DNA of 64,000 nucleotides from an uncultured Eubacteriales bacterium (GTDB taxonomy: Bacteria; Bacillota; Clostridia; Christensenellales; Aristaeellaceae), in NCBI GenBank assembly GCA_902781095.1, contig CACZHW010000001.1, positions 62,001 through 126,000 on the forward strand. Direction: 5' to 3'. The position numbers and the translations under genes were made by a program. Below, one piece after another: positions 40,703 to 59,196 of this stretch (position 1 is the stretch's first letter; each line of letters opens with the position of its first letter). Below the pieces are notes generated by a model. That model did not search any database and had not been told where the DNA came from. It saw only the letters and a list, made by a program, of their open reading frames with translations.

Positions 40703-41500
40703 ATGAGCGAAACCACCTTTACACTGACCGTCCTGGGTTCCCGCGGGTCCATGGCCGTCTGCGGGCAGGAGCAGACCCTCTTCGGGGGGGACACCTCGTG
40801 CTATCTCGTCCGCGCGGGGGAGGAGGCCCTCTTTCTGGACGGCGGCAGCGGCCTCATCGGCGCGCCGACAGACTTTCCGCACACGCCCGTCATCCTGCTC
40901 ACCCACCTGCATCTGGACCACCTGCTGGGCCTTGGCATGTATCCGCGGTTGTCCCGTCGGGGCCAAAAGACGCGGCTCTTTCTACCGGCCGCGGACAGGG
41001 AGAGCGCCCTGCGCGCGCTTGACGGCGTTTACACGCCGCCTTACTGGCCCCTGCACCTCTCCAATTACGCAGGCGACGTGCAGATTGAGCCCCTCCGCCT
41101 GCCGCTGCAGGTGGGCCCCGTCACCGTGGAGGGCATGCGGGGCAATCACCCGGGCGAATGTGTCGTCTTCCGGCTCCGCTATGCCGGGAAGGCGCTCGTC
41201 TACTGCACCGATTACGAGCGCACCGAGGCTTCCTTCTCCTCGCTCGTCTCCTTCGCCGAAGGTGCGGACCTCGTGCTCTACGACGGGCAGTATACGCCGG
41301 AGCAGATGAAGACGCACGCCGGGTTCGGCCATTCGACGGCAGAAGACGGGATGGAACTGATGGCAAGAAGCGGCGCAAAACGCCTTTTGATCGTACACCA
41401 CGATCCGGGGAGCACGGACGAGGAACTGCTGCGCAGGGAATCGCAGCTGGGCTGCAGCAACGCGCGCTACGCGCGTGTAGGGGAGGTCATCGAACTATGA
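40703..41500 (+). CDS. MBL-fold metallohydrolase, possible cyclic-nucleotide phosphodiesterase
   Basis: 265 residues from ATG at 40703 with CAGGAG upstream. N-terminal VLGSRGSM and GGDTSCYLV, zinc motif THLHLDHLLG (HxHxDH), then GNHPGECVVFRL, YCTDYER, LVLYDGQYTPEQ and IVHHDPGSTD supply later ligands. This resembles the RNase Z/phosphodiesterase branch of the fold. It is translationally coupled (ATGA) to a class III cyclase, so breakdown of the cyclase product is a reasonable guess, unproven. Confidence 0.86.
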   Translation: MSETTFTLTVLGSRGSMAVCGQEQTLFGGDTSCYLVRAGEEALFLDGGSGLIGAPTDFPHTPVILLTHLHLDHLLGLGMYPRLSRRGQKTRLFLPAADRESALRALDGVYTPPYWPLHLSNYAGDVQIEPLRLPLQVGPVTVEGMRGNHPGECVVFRLRYAGKALVYCTDYERTEASFSSLVSFAEGADLVLYDGQYTPEQMKTHAGFGHSTAEDGMELMARSGAKRLLIVHHDPGSTDEELLRRESQLGCSNARYARVGEVIEL

Positions 41501-42290
41501 GTGAAGAACTGCAGGCGCGCCTGCGGGAACTGGAAGAAGAAAACCGGGCCCTGAAAGAAACCCTCCGGATGCGTGAGGAAGTCATCCGCAACACCTTCGG
41601 CCGCTACCTGACCGACGAGGTGCTGGAAGACATCCTGAAGCACCAGAGCGGCCCCGTCGCCAGCGGAGAACTGCGGTGCGTCACCATGATGTTCGCCGAC
41701 CTGCGCAGCTCCACCGCGCTCTCCGAGCAGATGAGCCCGACGGACTTCATCCGCATGCTCAACCACTTCCTGGAAGAGATGATCGAAATCATCAACGCCT
41801 GGCGTGGCAACATCCTGGAATTCGTGGGAGACGCCATCGTCACGGTGTTCGGCGCCCCGCGGCCAAACGAGGACGCAGCCCAGGAGGCGGTCGCCTGCGC
41901 CGTCGCCATGCAGCGGCGCATGGCCGCGGTCAACGACTGGAACCGGGAACAGGGATACCCGCCGCTTTCCATGGGTATCGGCATCCATACCGGTGTCGCC
42001 GTGCTGGGGACCATCGGCTCCGAAACCCGCTCCAAGTACGACATGATCGGCCGCAACGTAAACCTCGCCTCCCGCATCCAGGGCTTCACCGCCGGGGGAC
42101 AGATCCTGATCTCGCAGGAGACGCTCGCGGCCGCGGGGGACAAGGTCCGGATTGCGCCTTCCGGCGACCGGCTGATCCAGCCCAAGGGCATCAGCGGGGA
42201 CGTTCTGGTCCACACGGTGGCAGGCTTCGGCCGGTCCGACGTGCCCGGTTACGAAGAATCGCCGGAAGAAGAGAAAGAAGGTGACCTTCC

Positions 42291-42294
<4 letters not shown>
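41497..42294 (+). CDS. Class III adenylate/guanylate cyclase
   Basis: 265 residues. N-terminal coiled coil (1-32), a short linker (FGRYLTDEVLEDIL), then a cyclase domain (about 60-235). Metal aspartates D68 (FADLRSS) and D112 (FVGDAIVTVFG) are present, as are N189 and R193 (NVNLASR). At the base-specifying site E108 replaces the Lys usual in adenylate cyclases, while D182 (KYDMIG) is the adenine-type residue; base preference is therefore uncertain. No membrane segment. Overlaps the hydrolase upstream and the ABC gene downstream. Confidence 0.92.
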
Positions 42295-44453
<2,159 letters not shown>

Positions 44454-44568
44454 TCCGCGGCGATCCCCTTTCATTTTAGTTTTTTTAAAGGTTCGCGCCC
44501 TACACTGCACGCTGAAGCTTACCGACAGATACCGTATTGCGGCATGCGCCGCTGAAAAGAGGCTATTC

Positions 44569-45804
44569 ATGACCAAGAAGAAACTGCTCATTTCCGTCGC
44601 TTTGCTCCTTTGCGCCCTGCTCTTCTCTCTAGCGGCCGCGGAGAGCTACGAAAATGTCTACGGCCGCACGGATACGAAAATCCGCGTGCGCGCATCGGCT
44701 TCCACCAGCGCCGCGGTCACGGACAACATCGTCTCCCGCGCCGTCGTCTACATCACCGAGACGAAGACCAGCGGCGACACCACCTTCGTCCACCTGCGCT
44801 ACCGCGCCAGCGACGGCAGCGTCCAGAGCGGCTGGTCCGCCCAGAAGAGCGGCAAGTCCACCTACATCCGGATCCTGAAGGATTCCGAAGCCCGAAAGAC
44901 CTACGGCGTCTCCGGCGGCGAGGTGCCGAAAAAGCGCGTGGGCACCTTCAAACAGACGGATCAGGCCGCGTCTTCCTCTTCCGGCTCTTCCTCCTCTTCT
45001 TCCGCCTCGTCCTCTTCATCCTCGTCTTCCTCGTCTTCCTCTTCTTCCGCCTCCGGCCTCAGCGCGTCGCAGATCAAGGACCTGCAGACGAAGCTGAAGG
45101 CGCTGGGCATGTATTCCGGCTCCGTCACGGGCAACATCGGAACGAGGACGAAGGCCGCCATCCGCGCCTTCCAGAAGAAGTACGGCCTTTCGGCGGACGG
45201 CATACCGGGCGAAAAGACGCTCGCGAAGCTCAATTCCGTCTATGACGCCAAGAGTTTCGCCTCTTCTTCCGCCCCGGCCGGAGACGTCTCCCCTGCCTCG
45301 ACCGTCACGGTCAACGTAAGCGGGAAGGTCTACAACCTCAACTGGTTCCGCGCAAAGGATAACGGCATCTTTAAAAAGCTGGGGCTCACCGCCGGGCAGA
45401 ATGCAACGCTGCGCGACCTCACCACGGGCAAGAGCCTGAAGGTCCGCATCCAGTCCGCGGGGAACCATCTGGACGTCGAACCGCGCACCGCATCCGACAC
45501 CGCCGTTCTCTGCGCCGTCTACGGCGTCTCCTCTGCCTCCTCCATCACCTCCAAGACGTGCTGGCAGCGCCGCCCCATGCTGCTGACGACCTCGCAGGGC
45601 TACAAGCTCGTCTGCTCCATCTACGGCGTGCCGCACGGTACGCAGGAGATCACCGACAACAACTTCGACGGGCAGTTTTGCCTGCACTTCCTGAACTCCA
45701 AAACCCACGGCTCCGGCAAGGTCGATTCCGGCCACCAGCAGGCCATCCAAAAAGCCGTCGAACTCGTCGGTTCCTCCAAGGTGAAGAAGCTGGAAGACCT
45801 GTGA
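44569..45804 (+). CDS. Secreted protein: SH3-like, poly-Ser linker, peptidoglycan-binding domain
   Basis: 411 residues. Signal peptide ends LAAAES; SH3b-like domain about 28-110 (KIRVRASASTSAAVTDNIVS); Ser linker about 134-163, almost pure Ser; PG_binding_1 domain about 165-222 (QTKLKALGMYSGSVTGNIGT); C-terminal domain to 411 with FDGQFCLHFLNSKTHG. Probably a wall-bound surface protein; the last domain recurs in clostridial surface proteins but its activity is unknown to me. AAAAGAGG precedes the ATG. Confidence 0.86.
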   Translation: MTKKKLLISVALLLCALLFSLAAAESYENVYGRTDTKIRVRASASTSAAVTDNIVSRAVVYITETKTSGDTTFVHLRYRASDGSVQSGWSAQKSGKSTYIRILKDSEARKTYGVSGGEVPKKRVGTFKQTDQAASSSSGSSSSSSASSSSSSSSSSSSSSASGLSASQIKDLQTKLKALGMYSGSVTGNIGTRTKAAIRAFQKKYGLSADGIPGEKTLAKLNSVYDAKSFASSSAPAGDVSPASTVTVNVSGKVYNLNWFRAKDNGIFKKLGLTAGQNATLRDLTTGKSLKVRIQSAGNHLDVEPRTASDTAVLCAVYGVSSASSITSKTCWQRRPMLLTTSQGYKLVCSIYGVPHGTQEITDNNFDGQFCLHFLNSKTHGSGKVDSGHQQAIQKAVELVGSSKVKKLEDL

Positions 45805-45825
45805 GAGGGTTCTTTATGCATTCAA

Positions 45826-45850
45826 GGCCGCCTTCGGGCGGTCCTTTTTT
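45826..45850 (+). terminator. Terminator after the Ser-rich wall protein
   Basis: GGCCGCC-TTCG-GGCGGTC (45826-45843) followed by CTTTTTT. Confidence 0.85.
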
Positions 45851-45893
45851 CCGCTTCCGTGTGCGCGCCGTGGCCGCAATTCGCCTCCCGCTG

Positions 45894-45922
45894 TTGCAAA
45901 TCATACATAATAACGGTATAAT
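45894..45922 (+). promoter_or_regulatory. Promoter of the TAXI-TRAP operon
   Basis: TTGCAA (45894-45899), 17-base spacer, TATAAT (45917-45922), 42 bases before the ATG at 45965, which has AAGGAGG. Confidence 0.8.
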
Positions 45923-45964
45923 AATTTCAACCCATTTCTATCTGCGAATAAGGAGGATTCCGGT

Positions 45965-46939
45965 ATGAAGAAGCTTTCCCTCGCACTCTGTGTCCTGCTC
46001 GCGTTCGCACTCCTGACGGGCGCCGCCCTGGCTGAAGAGCCGTCCTTCAAGGGCGCCTACCTAATGGGCACCGGCAGCGCGACCGGCAACTATTACAACT
46101 TCGGCAACGCCGTGTGCACCGTGGTCAACAACGTCACCGGCGCCAACATCACCGTCAACGCGACCGGCGGCTCCACCGAAAACGCCCGCCTGCTGGGCGC
46201 CGGCGAGAACGAGTTCGCCATGATCCAGTCCGACGTCTTCAGCTACGCGCACAACGGCGTCGAGCTCTTCGACGGCAACCCCGTCACCAACTTCAAAGCC
46301 GTCACGGCCTGCTATCCTGAGATGGTGCAGATCGTCGTACGCAAGGATTCCGGCATCAGCTCCGTCGCCGATATGCGCGACAAGCGCATCTGCGTCGGCG
46401 CCGTCGGCTCCGGCTACGAAGTCGCCGCCCGTCAGATTCTCGGCGCCTACGGCATGACCTATGACGACATCAACGAGACCTTCGCCGACCAGGCGACCGC
46501 CAAGAACGGCGTGCAGGACGGCACCTTCGACGGCATGTTCCTGTGCTCCGGCTACCCGAACAGCAACGTGATGGAGCTCAGCCTCAACGGCAACATCGAG
46601 CTGCTGACCATCGACCAGGAGCACCTGGACATCCTGCTGAAGGATTATCCGTTCTATTCCGCCTTCACCACCGAGACGGACGAGTACAGCCTCGGCCACC
46701 CCATCACCTCCGTGGCCGTCAAGTGCATGCTGGTCTGCGCCGACTCCTTCTCCGACGACGAGATCTACGCGCTGACCAAGGCTATCTATGAGAACCTCCC
46801 CGACATCCAGGAGATCAACGCGAAGGCGAACTACATGAGCCTGGAAGCCGCGCTCTCCGGCATCCCCAGCGACCTGCACCCCGGCGCGCGCAGGTACTAC
46901 GAGGAGCAGGGCATCGCGATCCCTGACTATCTCCAGTAA
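45965..46939 (+). CDS. TAXI-family TRAP transporter solute-binding protein
   Basis: 324 residues with a signal peptide ending AALAEEPSF. Family signatures: MGTGSATGNYYNFG, NATGGSTENARLLGAGENEFAMIQSDV, RICVGAVGSGYEVAARQIL. It delivers a substrate, in this family often a dicarboxylate or amino acid, to the TRAP permease encoded next. Substrate not readable from sequence. Confidence 0.93.
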   Translation: MKKLSLALCVLLAFALLTGAALAEEPSFKGAYLMGTGSATGNYYNFGNAVCTVVNNVTGANITVNATGGSTENARLLGAGENEFAMIQSDVFSYAHNGVELFDGNPVTNFKAVTACYPEMVQIVVRKDSGISSVADMRDKRICVGAVGSGYEVAARQILGAYGMTYDDINETFADQATAKNGVQDGTFDGMFLCSGYPNSNVMELSLNGNIELLTIDQEHLDILLKDYPFYSAFTTETDEYSLGHPITSVAVKCMLVCADSFSDDEIYALTKAIYENLPDIQEINAKANYMSLEAALSGIPSDLHPGARRYYEEQGIAIPDYLQ

Positions 46940-47018
46940 TCAGCCAGAACGAACCGGGCAGGACAGTCTACTGTCCTGCCCCGTTTCTGTGTTTATCACC
47001 TGAACGACAGGAGGAACC

Positions 47019-48953
47019 ATGGCTCTGTTCAAGAAAAAGCAAACCCCTCCGGAGGACATCAAGCTGGACGAGATCGACCGGGAATCGAAGTACAAGATCT
47101 TCTCCCCCCGGGGTGAAATGATCATCAAGGTCATCCTCACCTGCTGGGCGCTCTTCCAGCTCTACGCCTCCATCTCCAACAAGGTGCCGCTGCAGATTCT
47201 GCGCTACACGCACCTGGGTATGGCCATCTCCATGGCCTTCATCCTCTATCCGGCCACAAAGCACGCGGACAGGCACAAGCTGCCCTGGTACGACGTGCTG
47301 CTCGCCGGCCTGTTTTTGTGCGTCGCCGGCTATTTCATCGTCAACTACAAGCCGCTGCAGTTCCGCGCGGGCATGTACACCGTAACCGACACCGTCATGG
47401 CCGGCATCGGCATCGCGCTGGTGCTGCTCGCCTGCTGGCGCGTCGTCGGCCCGCCCATCGTCATCATCGCCTCCTGCTTCTTCATCTACGGCATGGCAGG
47501 CAAGTACATGGGCGGCTTCCTGCTGCACCGCGGCTTCAGCCTGAAGCGCATCATCACCCACCTGTTCATCACCACGGAGGGCGTCATCGGCAACCCGCTG
47601 GGTGTCTGCTCCACTTACATCTTCCTGTTCATCCTCTTCGGCGCTTTCCTGGAGAAGACGGGCATCGGCCAGTTCTTCATCGATCTGGCCAACGCGCTGG
47701 CCGGCTGGGCCGCCGGCGGCCCGGCGAAGGTCGCCGTCCTCTCCTCCGCGCTGCAGGGCACGGTTTCCGGCTCTTCCGTCTCCAATACCGTCTCCACCGG
47801 CTCCTTCACCATCCCCATGATGAAGTCGCTGGGCTACGAGCCGGAATTCGCGGGCGCCGTGGAAGCGGCCGCCTCCACCGGCGGGCAGATCATGCCGCCC
47901 GTCATGGGCAGCGCCGCCTTCCTCATCTCGGAAACCTGCAACGTCCCCTACCGCCAGCTGATGATCATCGCGCTGATCCCCGCCGTGCTCTACTTCACGG
48001 GCATCTGGATCTCCGTGCATCTGGAAGCCAAGCGGCTGGGGCTCAAAGGGCTGCCGCGTGAAAAGCTGCCGAAGCTGCTCCCGCTGATGCGCGACAAGGG
48101 ACATCTGCTGCTGCCGCTCGTCGGCATCATCTGGCTGATGCTCTCCGGCTACACGATCAACCGCGCCGCCCTGCTGGGCTGCCTCATCTGCATCATCGTG
48201 CCGTACCTGCGCAAGGGCACCCGCGTGCCCTTCCTTCAGATCTTCACCGCCCTGCCCCAGGCCGCCCGCAGCGTCATCTCCGTCGCCACGGCCTGCTCCA
48301 CGGCCGGTATCATCATCGGCATGGTCACGCTGACGGGCCTGGGCCAGCGCATCGGCATGGGCATCTTCGATCTGGTGGGCAACAGCGTCTTCCTGGCGCT
48401 GGTCTGCGCCATGTTCACCTCCCTCATCCTGGGCATGGGCGTCTCCACCACCTCCAACTACCTGATCACCTCCACCATCGCGGCGCCCATCCTCATCAAG
48501 GCGGGCATCCCGCTGCTGGCCTCCCACATGTTCTGCTTCTACTTCGGCATCGTGGCGGACATCACGCCGCCCGTCGCGCTCGCCGCCTACGCGGGTTCGG
48601 CCATCGCCAAGGGCAACGCGTTCAAGACGGGCGTCAACGCCACCAAGCTGGCGATCGCCGCCTTCCTCATCCCGTACATGTTCGCGCTGAACCCCAAGAT
48701 GATCATGATCGGGGGCACCTTCCTGGAGGCCCTGCCCATGATCCTCACGGCCGTCTTCGGGCTCATCGGCATCGGCGGCGGCTTCATCGGCTACCTCAAC
48801 GGCCCGCTGTCCATGCCCCTGCGCCTGCTGTGCTTCGCGGGCGGATTGTGCATGGTCATCCCGGGCACGCTGACCGACATCATCGGTGCGGCCGTCGTGC
48901 TGGGCGTCATCCTGCTGACCCACTTTATGGGCAAAACAAAAGCCGCAGCCTGA
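47019..48953 (+). CDS. TRAP transporter fused permease (DctQM type)
   Basis: 644 residues, highly hydrophobic, small and large TRAP subunits fused, as usual for TAXI systems. Large-subunit motifs include QGTVSGSSVSNTVSTGSFTI, VEAAASTGGQIMPPVMGSAA and LILGMGVSTTSNYLITSTIA. It takes up the ligand using an ion gradient. GGAGGAACC precedes the ATG; cotranscribed with the binding protein; ends at a terminator shared with the convergent gene. Confidence 0.94.
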   Translation: MALFKKKQTPPEDIKLDEIDRESKYKIFSPRGEMIIKVILTCWALFQLYASISNKVPLQILRYTHLGMAISMAFILYPATKHADRHKLPWYDVLLAGLFLCVAGYFIVNYKPLQFRAGMYTVTDTVMAGIGIALVLLACWRVVGPPIVIIASCFFIYGMAGKYMGGFLLHRGFSLKRIITHLFITTEGVIGNPLGVCSTYIFLFILFGAFLEKTGIGQFFIDLANALAGWAAGGPAKVAVLSSALQGTVSGSSVSNTVSTGSFTIPMMKSLGYEPEFAGAVEAAASTGGQIMPPVMGSAAFLISETCNVPYRQLMIIALIPAVLYFTGIWISVHLEAKRLGLKGLPREKLPKLLPLMRDKGHLLLPLVGIIWLMLSGYTINRAALLGCLICIIVPYLRKGTRVPFLQIFTALPQAARSVISVATACSTAGIIIGMVTLTGLGQRIGMGIFDLVGNSVFLALVCAMFTSLILGMGVSTTSNYLITSTIAAPILIKAGIPLLASHMFCFYFGIVADITPPVALAAYAGSAIAKGNAFKTGVNATKLAIAAFLIPYMFALNPKMIMIGGTFLEALPMILTAVFGLIGIGGGFIGYLNGPLSMPLRLLCFAGGLCMVIPGTLTDIIGAAVVLGVILLTHFMGKTKAAA

Positions 48954-48970
48954 AAAAGCTGCGGAATCCG

Positions 48971-48999
48971 AAAAGCTCCGGCGCATGCCGGGGCTTTTC
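48971..48999. terminator. Bidirectional terminator
   Basis: AAAAGCTCCGGC (48971-48982), loop GCAT, GCCGGGGCTTTT (48987-48998). A-run and T-run on both sides suit termination of the TRAP operon and of the convergent YcxB-like gene. Confidence 0.88.
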
Positions 49000-49007
49000 T
49001 TGTCTGT

Positions 49008-49535
49008 TTACGAAAACCGCGTGCTGAAGCGGTCCTTCATCTCTTCTTGCAAAGCGCCCCGCAGGGTTCCCGCCTGTTCCGCCGTCAGCGCGCGCTTGGG
49101 CAGCAGATAGACCCGCTGCGGCGTCGTATAGAGCATGAAGAGCGCGTGCAGTTCGAAGGCCGCGGCCATCTTCGCGTAGGCGGCCGTCACGTCGACGCCC
49201 CTCTCCGGTACGCGCAGATGCATGCGCTTGCGGTCCAGCTCCGCCTCGAATTCCACGCCCAGCAGGCTGTCCGCACTGCTCAGGTACGCCCGGATCCCCT
49301 TTTCCACCCCGGCGGCCATCACAAGCCCCCAGACTGCGTACGCCGCGGCCAGGAAGAACACCAGCGGATTGGCCGCCCCGAAGCCGAAGGCCGCTGCCAG
49401 CGCGTAGAGCAGCGCGCCCCCCACGACGAGGAAAAGGAACAGAAACGGCTTCCGGTAGCGCAGAAACAGCCCGTAATAGGACGCCTTGCGGAAGTCGGAA
49501 ACCGTGACGCGGTACGCCGTACGGATGGGTTCCAT
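49008..49535 (-). CDS. YcxB-like membrane protein
   Basis: 175 residues. N-terminal segment VTVSDFRKASYYGLFLRYRK, two membrane helices (about 30-75), then a soluble domain with FELHALFMLYTTPQRVYLLPKRAL typical of YcxB-like proteins, whose role is unknown. Stands alone between the TRAP operon and the XRE regulator gene. Confidence 0.78.
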   Translation of the reverse strand: MEPIRTAYRVTVSDFRKASYYGLFLRYRKPFLFLFLVVGGALLYALAAAFGFGAANPLVFFLAAAYAVWGLVMAAGVEKGIRAYLSSADSLLGVEFEAELDRKRMHLRVPERGVDVTAAYAKMAAAFELHALFMLYTTPQRVYLLPKRALTAEQAGTLRGALQEEMKDRFSTRFS

Positions 49536-49597
49536 TTGATCCCTTCCCTGATGTAAATCATTCTGACCGGACAGGCCTTGTTTATTGTACCACAGAA

Positions 49598-50362
49598 TTA
49601 TCGCTTTTTGTAGAGGACGAGCTCCGGATTAACTCCGTCCTTCTCATAGGTACAGATCAGAATGAACTCCATATTGGCTACGACCCCGAAGCACCGGTCT
49701 CCGCCCATCCCGGTTTCCAGCTGGGTGCCGAGGTAGGTCGTCCCGTCATCCAGGAATTTCGCCGCCGTTCCGTTCGGAAGCCAGTATTCGAGGTTGACGT
49801 ACCGTCCGACCAGCGCGTTCAGCTTCCCGACTTCCGGCATGCCCTCGGGGCGCAGGGCGTTGATCTCCGCGATCAGCTGTTCTTTGAACGCCTCGAACTG
49901 TCCGTCGTCGGAGAGCTCCGCATACCGTTTCCAGTAGTCCAGCTTCGGCAGCGTCTGTTTCATGTACGCGCGGGCCTGCTCTTCCGTGAAGCTCTCGCCG
50001 ACCATGTGTCCGACGCAGACATCGATGAGGTCGTCCATGTCGCTGTACGTGTAGGTGCCGTCCGCATAGCACCACTGGCAGTAATTCTCGTTGGGGGTCC
50101 CGTCCTTGTCTCTGCCGATGATCGAATCGTCCATCGGCATCCCGCAGCACTGGCAGATCAGCTGGTGCGGCGAGCCCAGCAGCGTGTTGATGGACACCCC
50201 GTACAGCCTGGAAAGCAGCTTCAGCGTCTCGGTGTTCGGCACCGTTTCCCCCTGCTCCCACCTCGAAACCGCCTGCCTGGTGACAAAGACCTTCTCTGCC
50301 AGCTCGTCCTGCGTGAATCCGTTCCGGGTTCTCAGTTCGTACAGGACATTCTTGGATTCCAT
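49598..50362 (-). CDS. XRE-family regulator with C-terminal zinc ribbon
   Basis: 254 residues from ATG at 50362 (GGGGAGG 7 bases upstream). N-terminal Cro/C1-type helix-turn-helix (about 8-62, FTQDELAEKVFVTRQAVSRW). A zinc ribbon follows with CxxC pairs (CQCCGMPM and YCQWC) and a domain of about 60 residues seen in clostridial zinc-ribbon proteins. The last 70 residues form a beta domain. Its promoter carries a palindrome, suggesting autoregulation. Signal unknown. Confidence 0.88.
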   Translation of the reverse strand: MESKNVLYELRTRNGFTQDELAEKVFVTRQAVSRWEQGETVPNTETLKLLSRLYGVSINTLLGSPHQLICQCCGMPMDDSIIGRDKDGTPNENYCQWCYADGTYTYSDMDDLIDVCVGHMVGESFTEEQARAYMKQTLPKLDYWKRYAELSDDGQFEAFKEQLIAEINALRPEGMPEVGKLNALVGRYVNLEYWLPNGTAAKFLDDGTTYLGTQLETGMGGDRCFGVVANMEFILICTYEKDGVNPELVLYKKR

Positions 50363-50392
50363 AGGCACACCTCCCCTTCTTCTAACAGGACC

Positions 50393-50436
50393 ATCTTAAT
50401 CCGGAACGGGCTGCCGCGCAAGCAACTGTCAGTTGC
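50393..50436 (-). promoter_or_regulatory. Promoter and palindromic operator of the XRE regulator
   Basis: Minus strand TTGCGC (50416-50421), 17-base spacer, TAAGAT (50393-50398). Directly upstream lies GCAACTG-T-CAGTTGC (50422-50436), a perfect 7-bp palindrome abutting the -35, a plausible site for the regulator itself. Confidence 0.5.
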
Positions 50437-50461
50437 CCGGCCCGGCAAGTATGCAGACGGA

Positions 50462-50496
50462 GACGCCGCTGCGCGACGGTGCGCAGCGGCGTCTTT
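50462..50496. terminator. Hairpin after rpoC
   Basis: GACGCCGCTGCGC (50462-50474) and GCGCAGCGGCGTC (50481-50493), a perfect 13-bp stem 10 bases beyond the rpoC stop. The T-run is short (TTT) and lies on the plus strand, so it is a strong hairpin but not a textbook terminator for rpoC. Confidence 0.65.
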
Positions 50497-50503
50497 CATA
50501 TGA

Positions 50504-54124
<3,621 letters not shown>

Positions 54125-54188
54125 AGGGGTGCACTCCCTTTCTATATCTGCTCGAGCCGGCAGGGGCCGGCCTGTTCATTCCCGGAGA

Positions 54189-58235
<4,047 letters not shown>

Positions 58236-58398
58236 GAAAGCCATCACCCCTAACTTGTCTCACCCTTGAAGAGTTGAAGCACCTTCGGCAATTTTGTCGA
58301 TTTTACCATTGTCAAACCGTCCCCGGCGTTGTACAATGGCTTCGTCGGAACGGAAATGGGGTACACATTGCCTATTGTGCATACTGATGCAATATAGT

Positions 58399-58427
58399 AT
58401 TCTATCCCCTTTTAAAAGCCGTGTCAA
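58399..58427 (-). promoter_or_regulatory. rpoBC promoter
   Basis: Minus strand TTGACA (58422-58427), 17-base spacer, TAGAAT (58399-58404). Predicted leader length to the rpoB start is roughly 150 bases. Confidence 0.85.
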
Positions 58428-58481
58428 GCAATTCTTTTACATTTTATCGATTATCTTTCAAATTTGTTAAAATAGTGTTAC

Positions 58482-58511
58482 AAACCCTCCCGGCCTTTGC
58501 CGGGAGGGTTT
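58482..58511. terminator. 13-bp perfect hairpin upstream of the TA pair
   Basis: AAACCCTCCCGGC (58482-58494), loop CTTT, GCCGGGAGGGTTT (58499-58511). No long T-run follows on either strand, only the TTT or AAA inside the stem. It may insulate rpoBC from the TA pair. Confidence 0.5.
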
Positions 58512-58570
58512 GGTGTAAATCAAGTTCTTCTTAATGAACGTTATTCAGGCTGGCGGTTATAGTCAAATTA

Positions 58571-58579
58571 TGATATAAT
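58571..58579 (+). promoter_or_regulatory. Extended -10 promoter of the TA pair
   Basis: TGATATAAT (58571-58579) is an extended -10; the -35 place holds TGGCGG, a poor match. The ATG at 58605 has AAAGGCGG upstream. Such TA promoters are usually repressed by the antitoxin. Confidence 0.5.
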
Positions 58580-58604
58580 ATGCCTACGGAAAGGCGGTGG
58601 AACC

Positions 58605-58880
58605 ATGGAAAGCACGATTCGTCCCTCCTCGGATTTGCGTAACCGCTACGCGGAAGTATCCCGGCAATGCAAAGAACTGCGCAAACCCATCCATATCACG
58701 GTCAACGGGCGCGGTGATACCGTACTGCTCAGCGAGGCCGAATTTGAGCGCATGCAGACCGAGCTGGAACTTCTGCGTTCACTGTCCCTCTCGCAAGAAG
58801 ACATCGAACAGGGGCGGGTCGAGCCGCTGGGTTCCCTGTTTGACGATCTCAGGAGCAGGCTGAAATCCGGCGCTGTATGA
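58605..58880 (+). CDS. Phd/YefM-type antitoxin
   Basis: 91 residues. N-terminal Phd-like fold (IRPSSDLRNRYAEVSRQCKE and KPIHITVNGRGDTVLLSEAE), the DNA-binding part of the family, then a toxin-wrapping tail. It is coupled by a 4-base overlap to a ParE/RelE-type toxin gene. It likely neutralises that toxin and represses the shared promoter. Confidence 0.9.
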   Translation: MESTIRPSSDLRNRYAEVSRQCKELRKPIHITVNGRGDTVLLSEAEFERMQTELELLRSLSLSQEDIEQGRVEPLGSLFDDLRSRLKSGAV

Positions 58881-59188
58881 GATACGAGCTCTACCGGACG
58901 GATCACTTTACCCGGAAGATCACGGATCTGATGCTCTACATCGCCGAAGATTCCGGCTTCGCCGACCGCGCGCTCCACTGCATCGACAGAATCGAGGAAG
59001 CGGTCGAGTGCCTCGCGGAATTTCCGGACAGCGGCGCCCTGCCGCGTTTTGAAAGCATCCGGCGGAAAGGGTACCGCGTACTGATCGTAGAACGATATCT
59101 GATCTTTTACCGCGTTGATGCGAAGCGCAGGTTTATCTATCTTGAAGATATCTTCGATGAACGGCAGCCCTATCGATCCCTTCTTTGA
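58877..59188 (+). CDS. ParE/RelE-type toxin
   Basis: 103 residues, plasmid-stabilisation superfamily: MRYELYRTDHFTRKITDLMLYI, then FPDSGALPRFESIRRKGYRVLIVERYLIFYRV, ending YLEDIFDERQPYRSLL. Target, whether ribosome-dependent mRNA cleavage or gyrase, cannot be told from sequence. Overlaps its antitoxin gene; the pair is chromosomal and near rpoB, and looks intact. Confidence 0.9.
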   Translation: MRYELYRTDHFTRKITDLMLYIAEDSGFADRALHCIDRIEEAVECLAEFPDSGALPRFESIRRKGYRVLIVERYLIFYRVDAKRRFIYLEDIFDERQPYRSLL

Positions 59189-59196
59189 CAAACACA

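Larger units (their letters stand above)
58248..58604. other. Gene-free region between rpoB and the toxin-antitoxin pair
   Basis: 357 bases. Reading toward rpoB: the rpoBC promoter (58399-58427) and a leader of about 150 bases containing an inverted repeat, CCATTGT (58306-58312) with ACAATGG (58333-58339). Reading toward the antitoxin: a 13-bp hairpin (58482-58511) and an extended -10 (58571-58579). On the plus strand TTGTCA-17-TACAAT (58309-58337) also reads as a promoter antisense to the leader, but it overlaps the repeat and may be chance. Confidence 0.7.

Noticed and set aside
58309..58337. Plus-strand promoter antisense to the rpoB leader
   Set aside because: TTGTCA-17-TACAAT fits the consensus, but it overlaps an inverted repeat that explains much of the match, and the TA pair has its own closer -10. 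Not listed as a separate feature.
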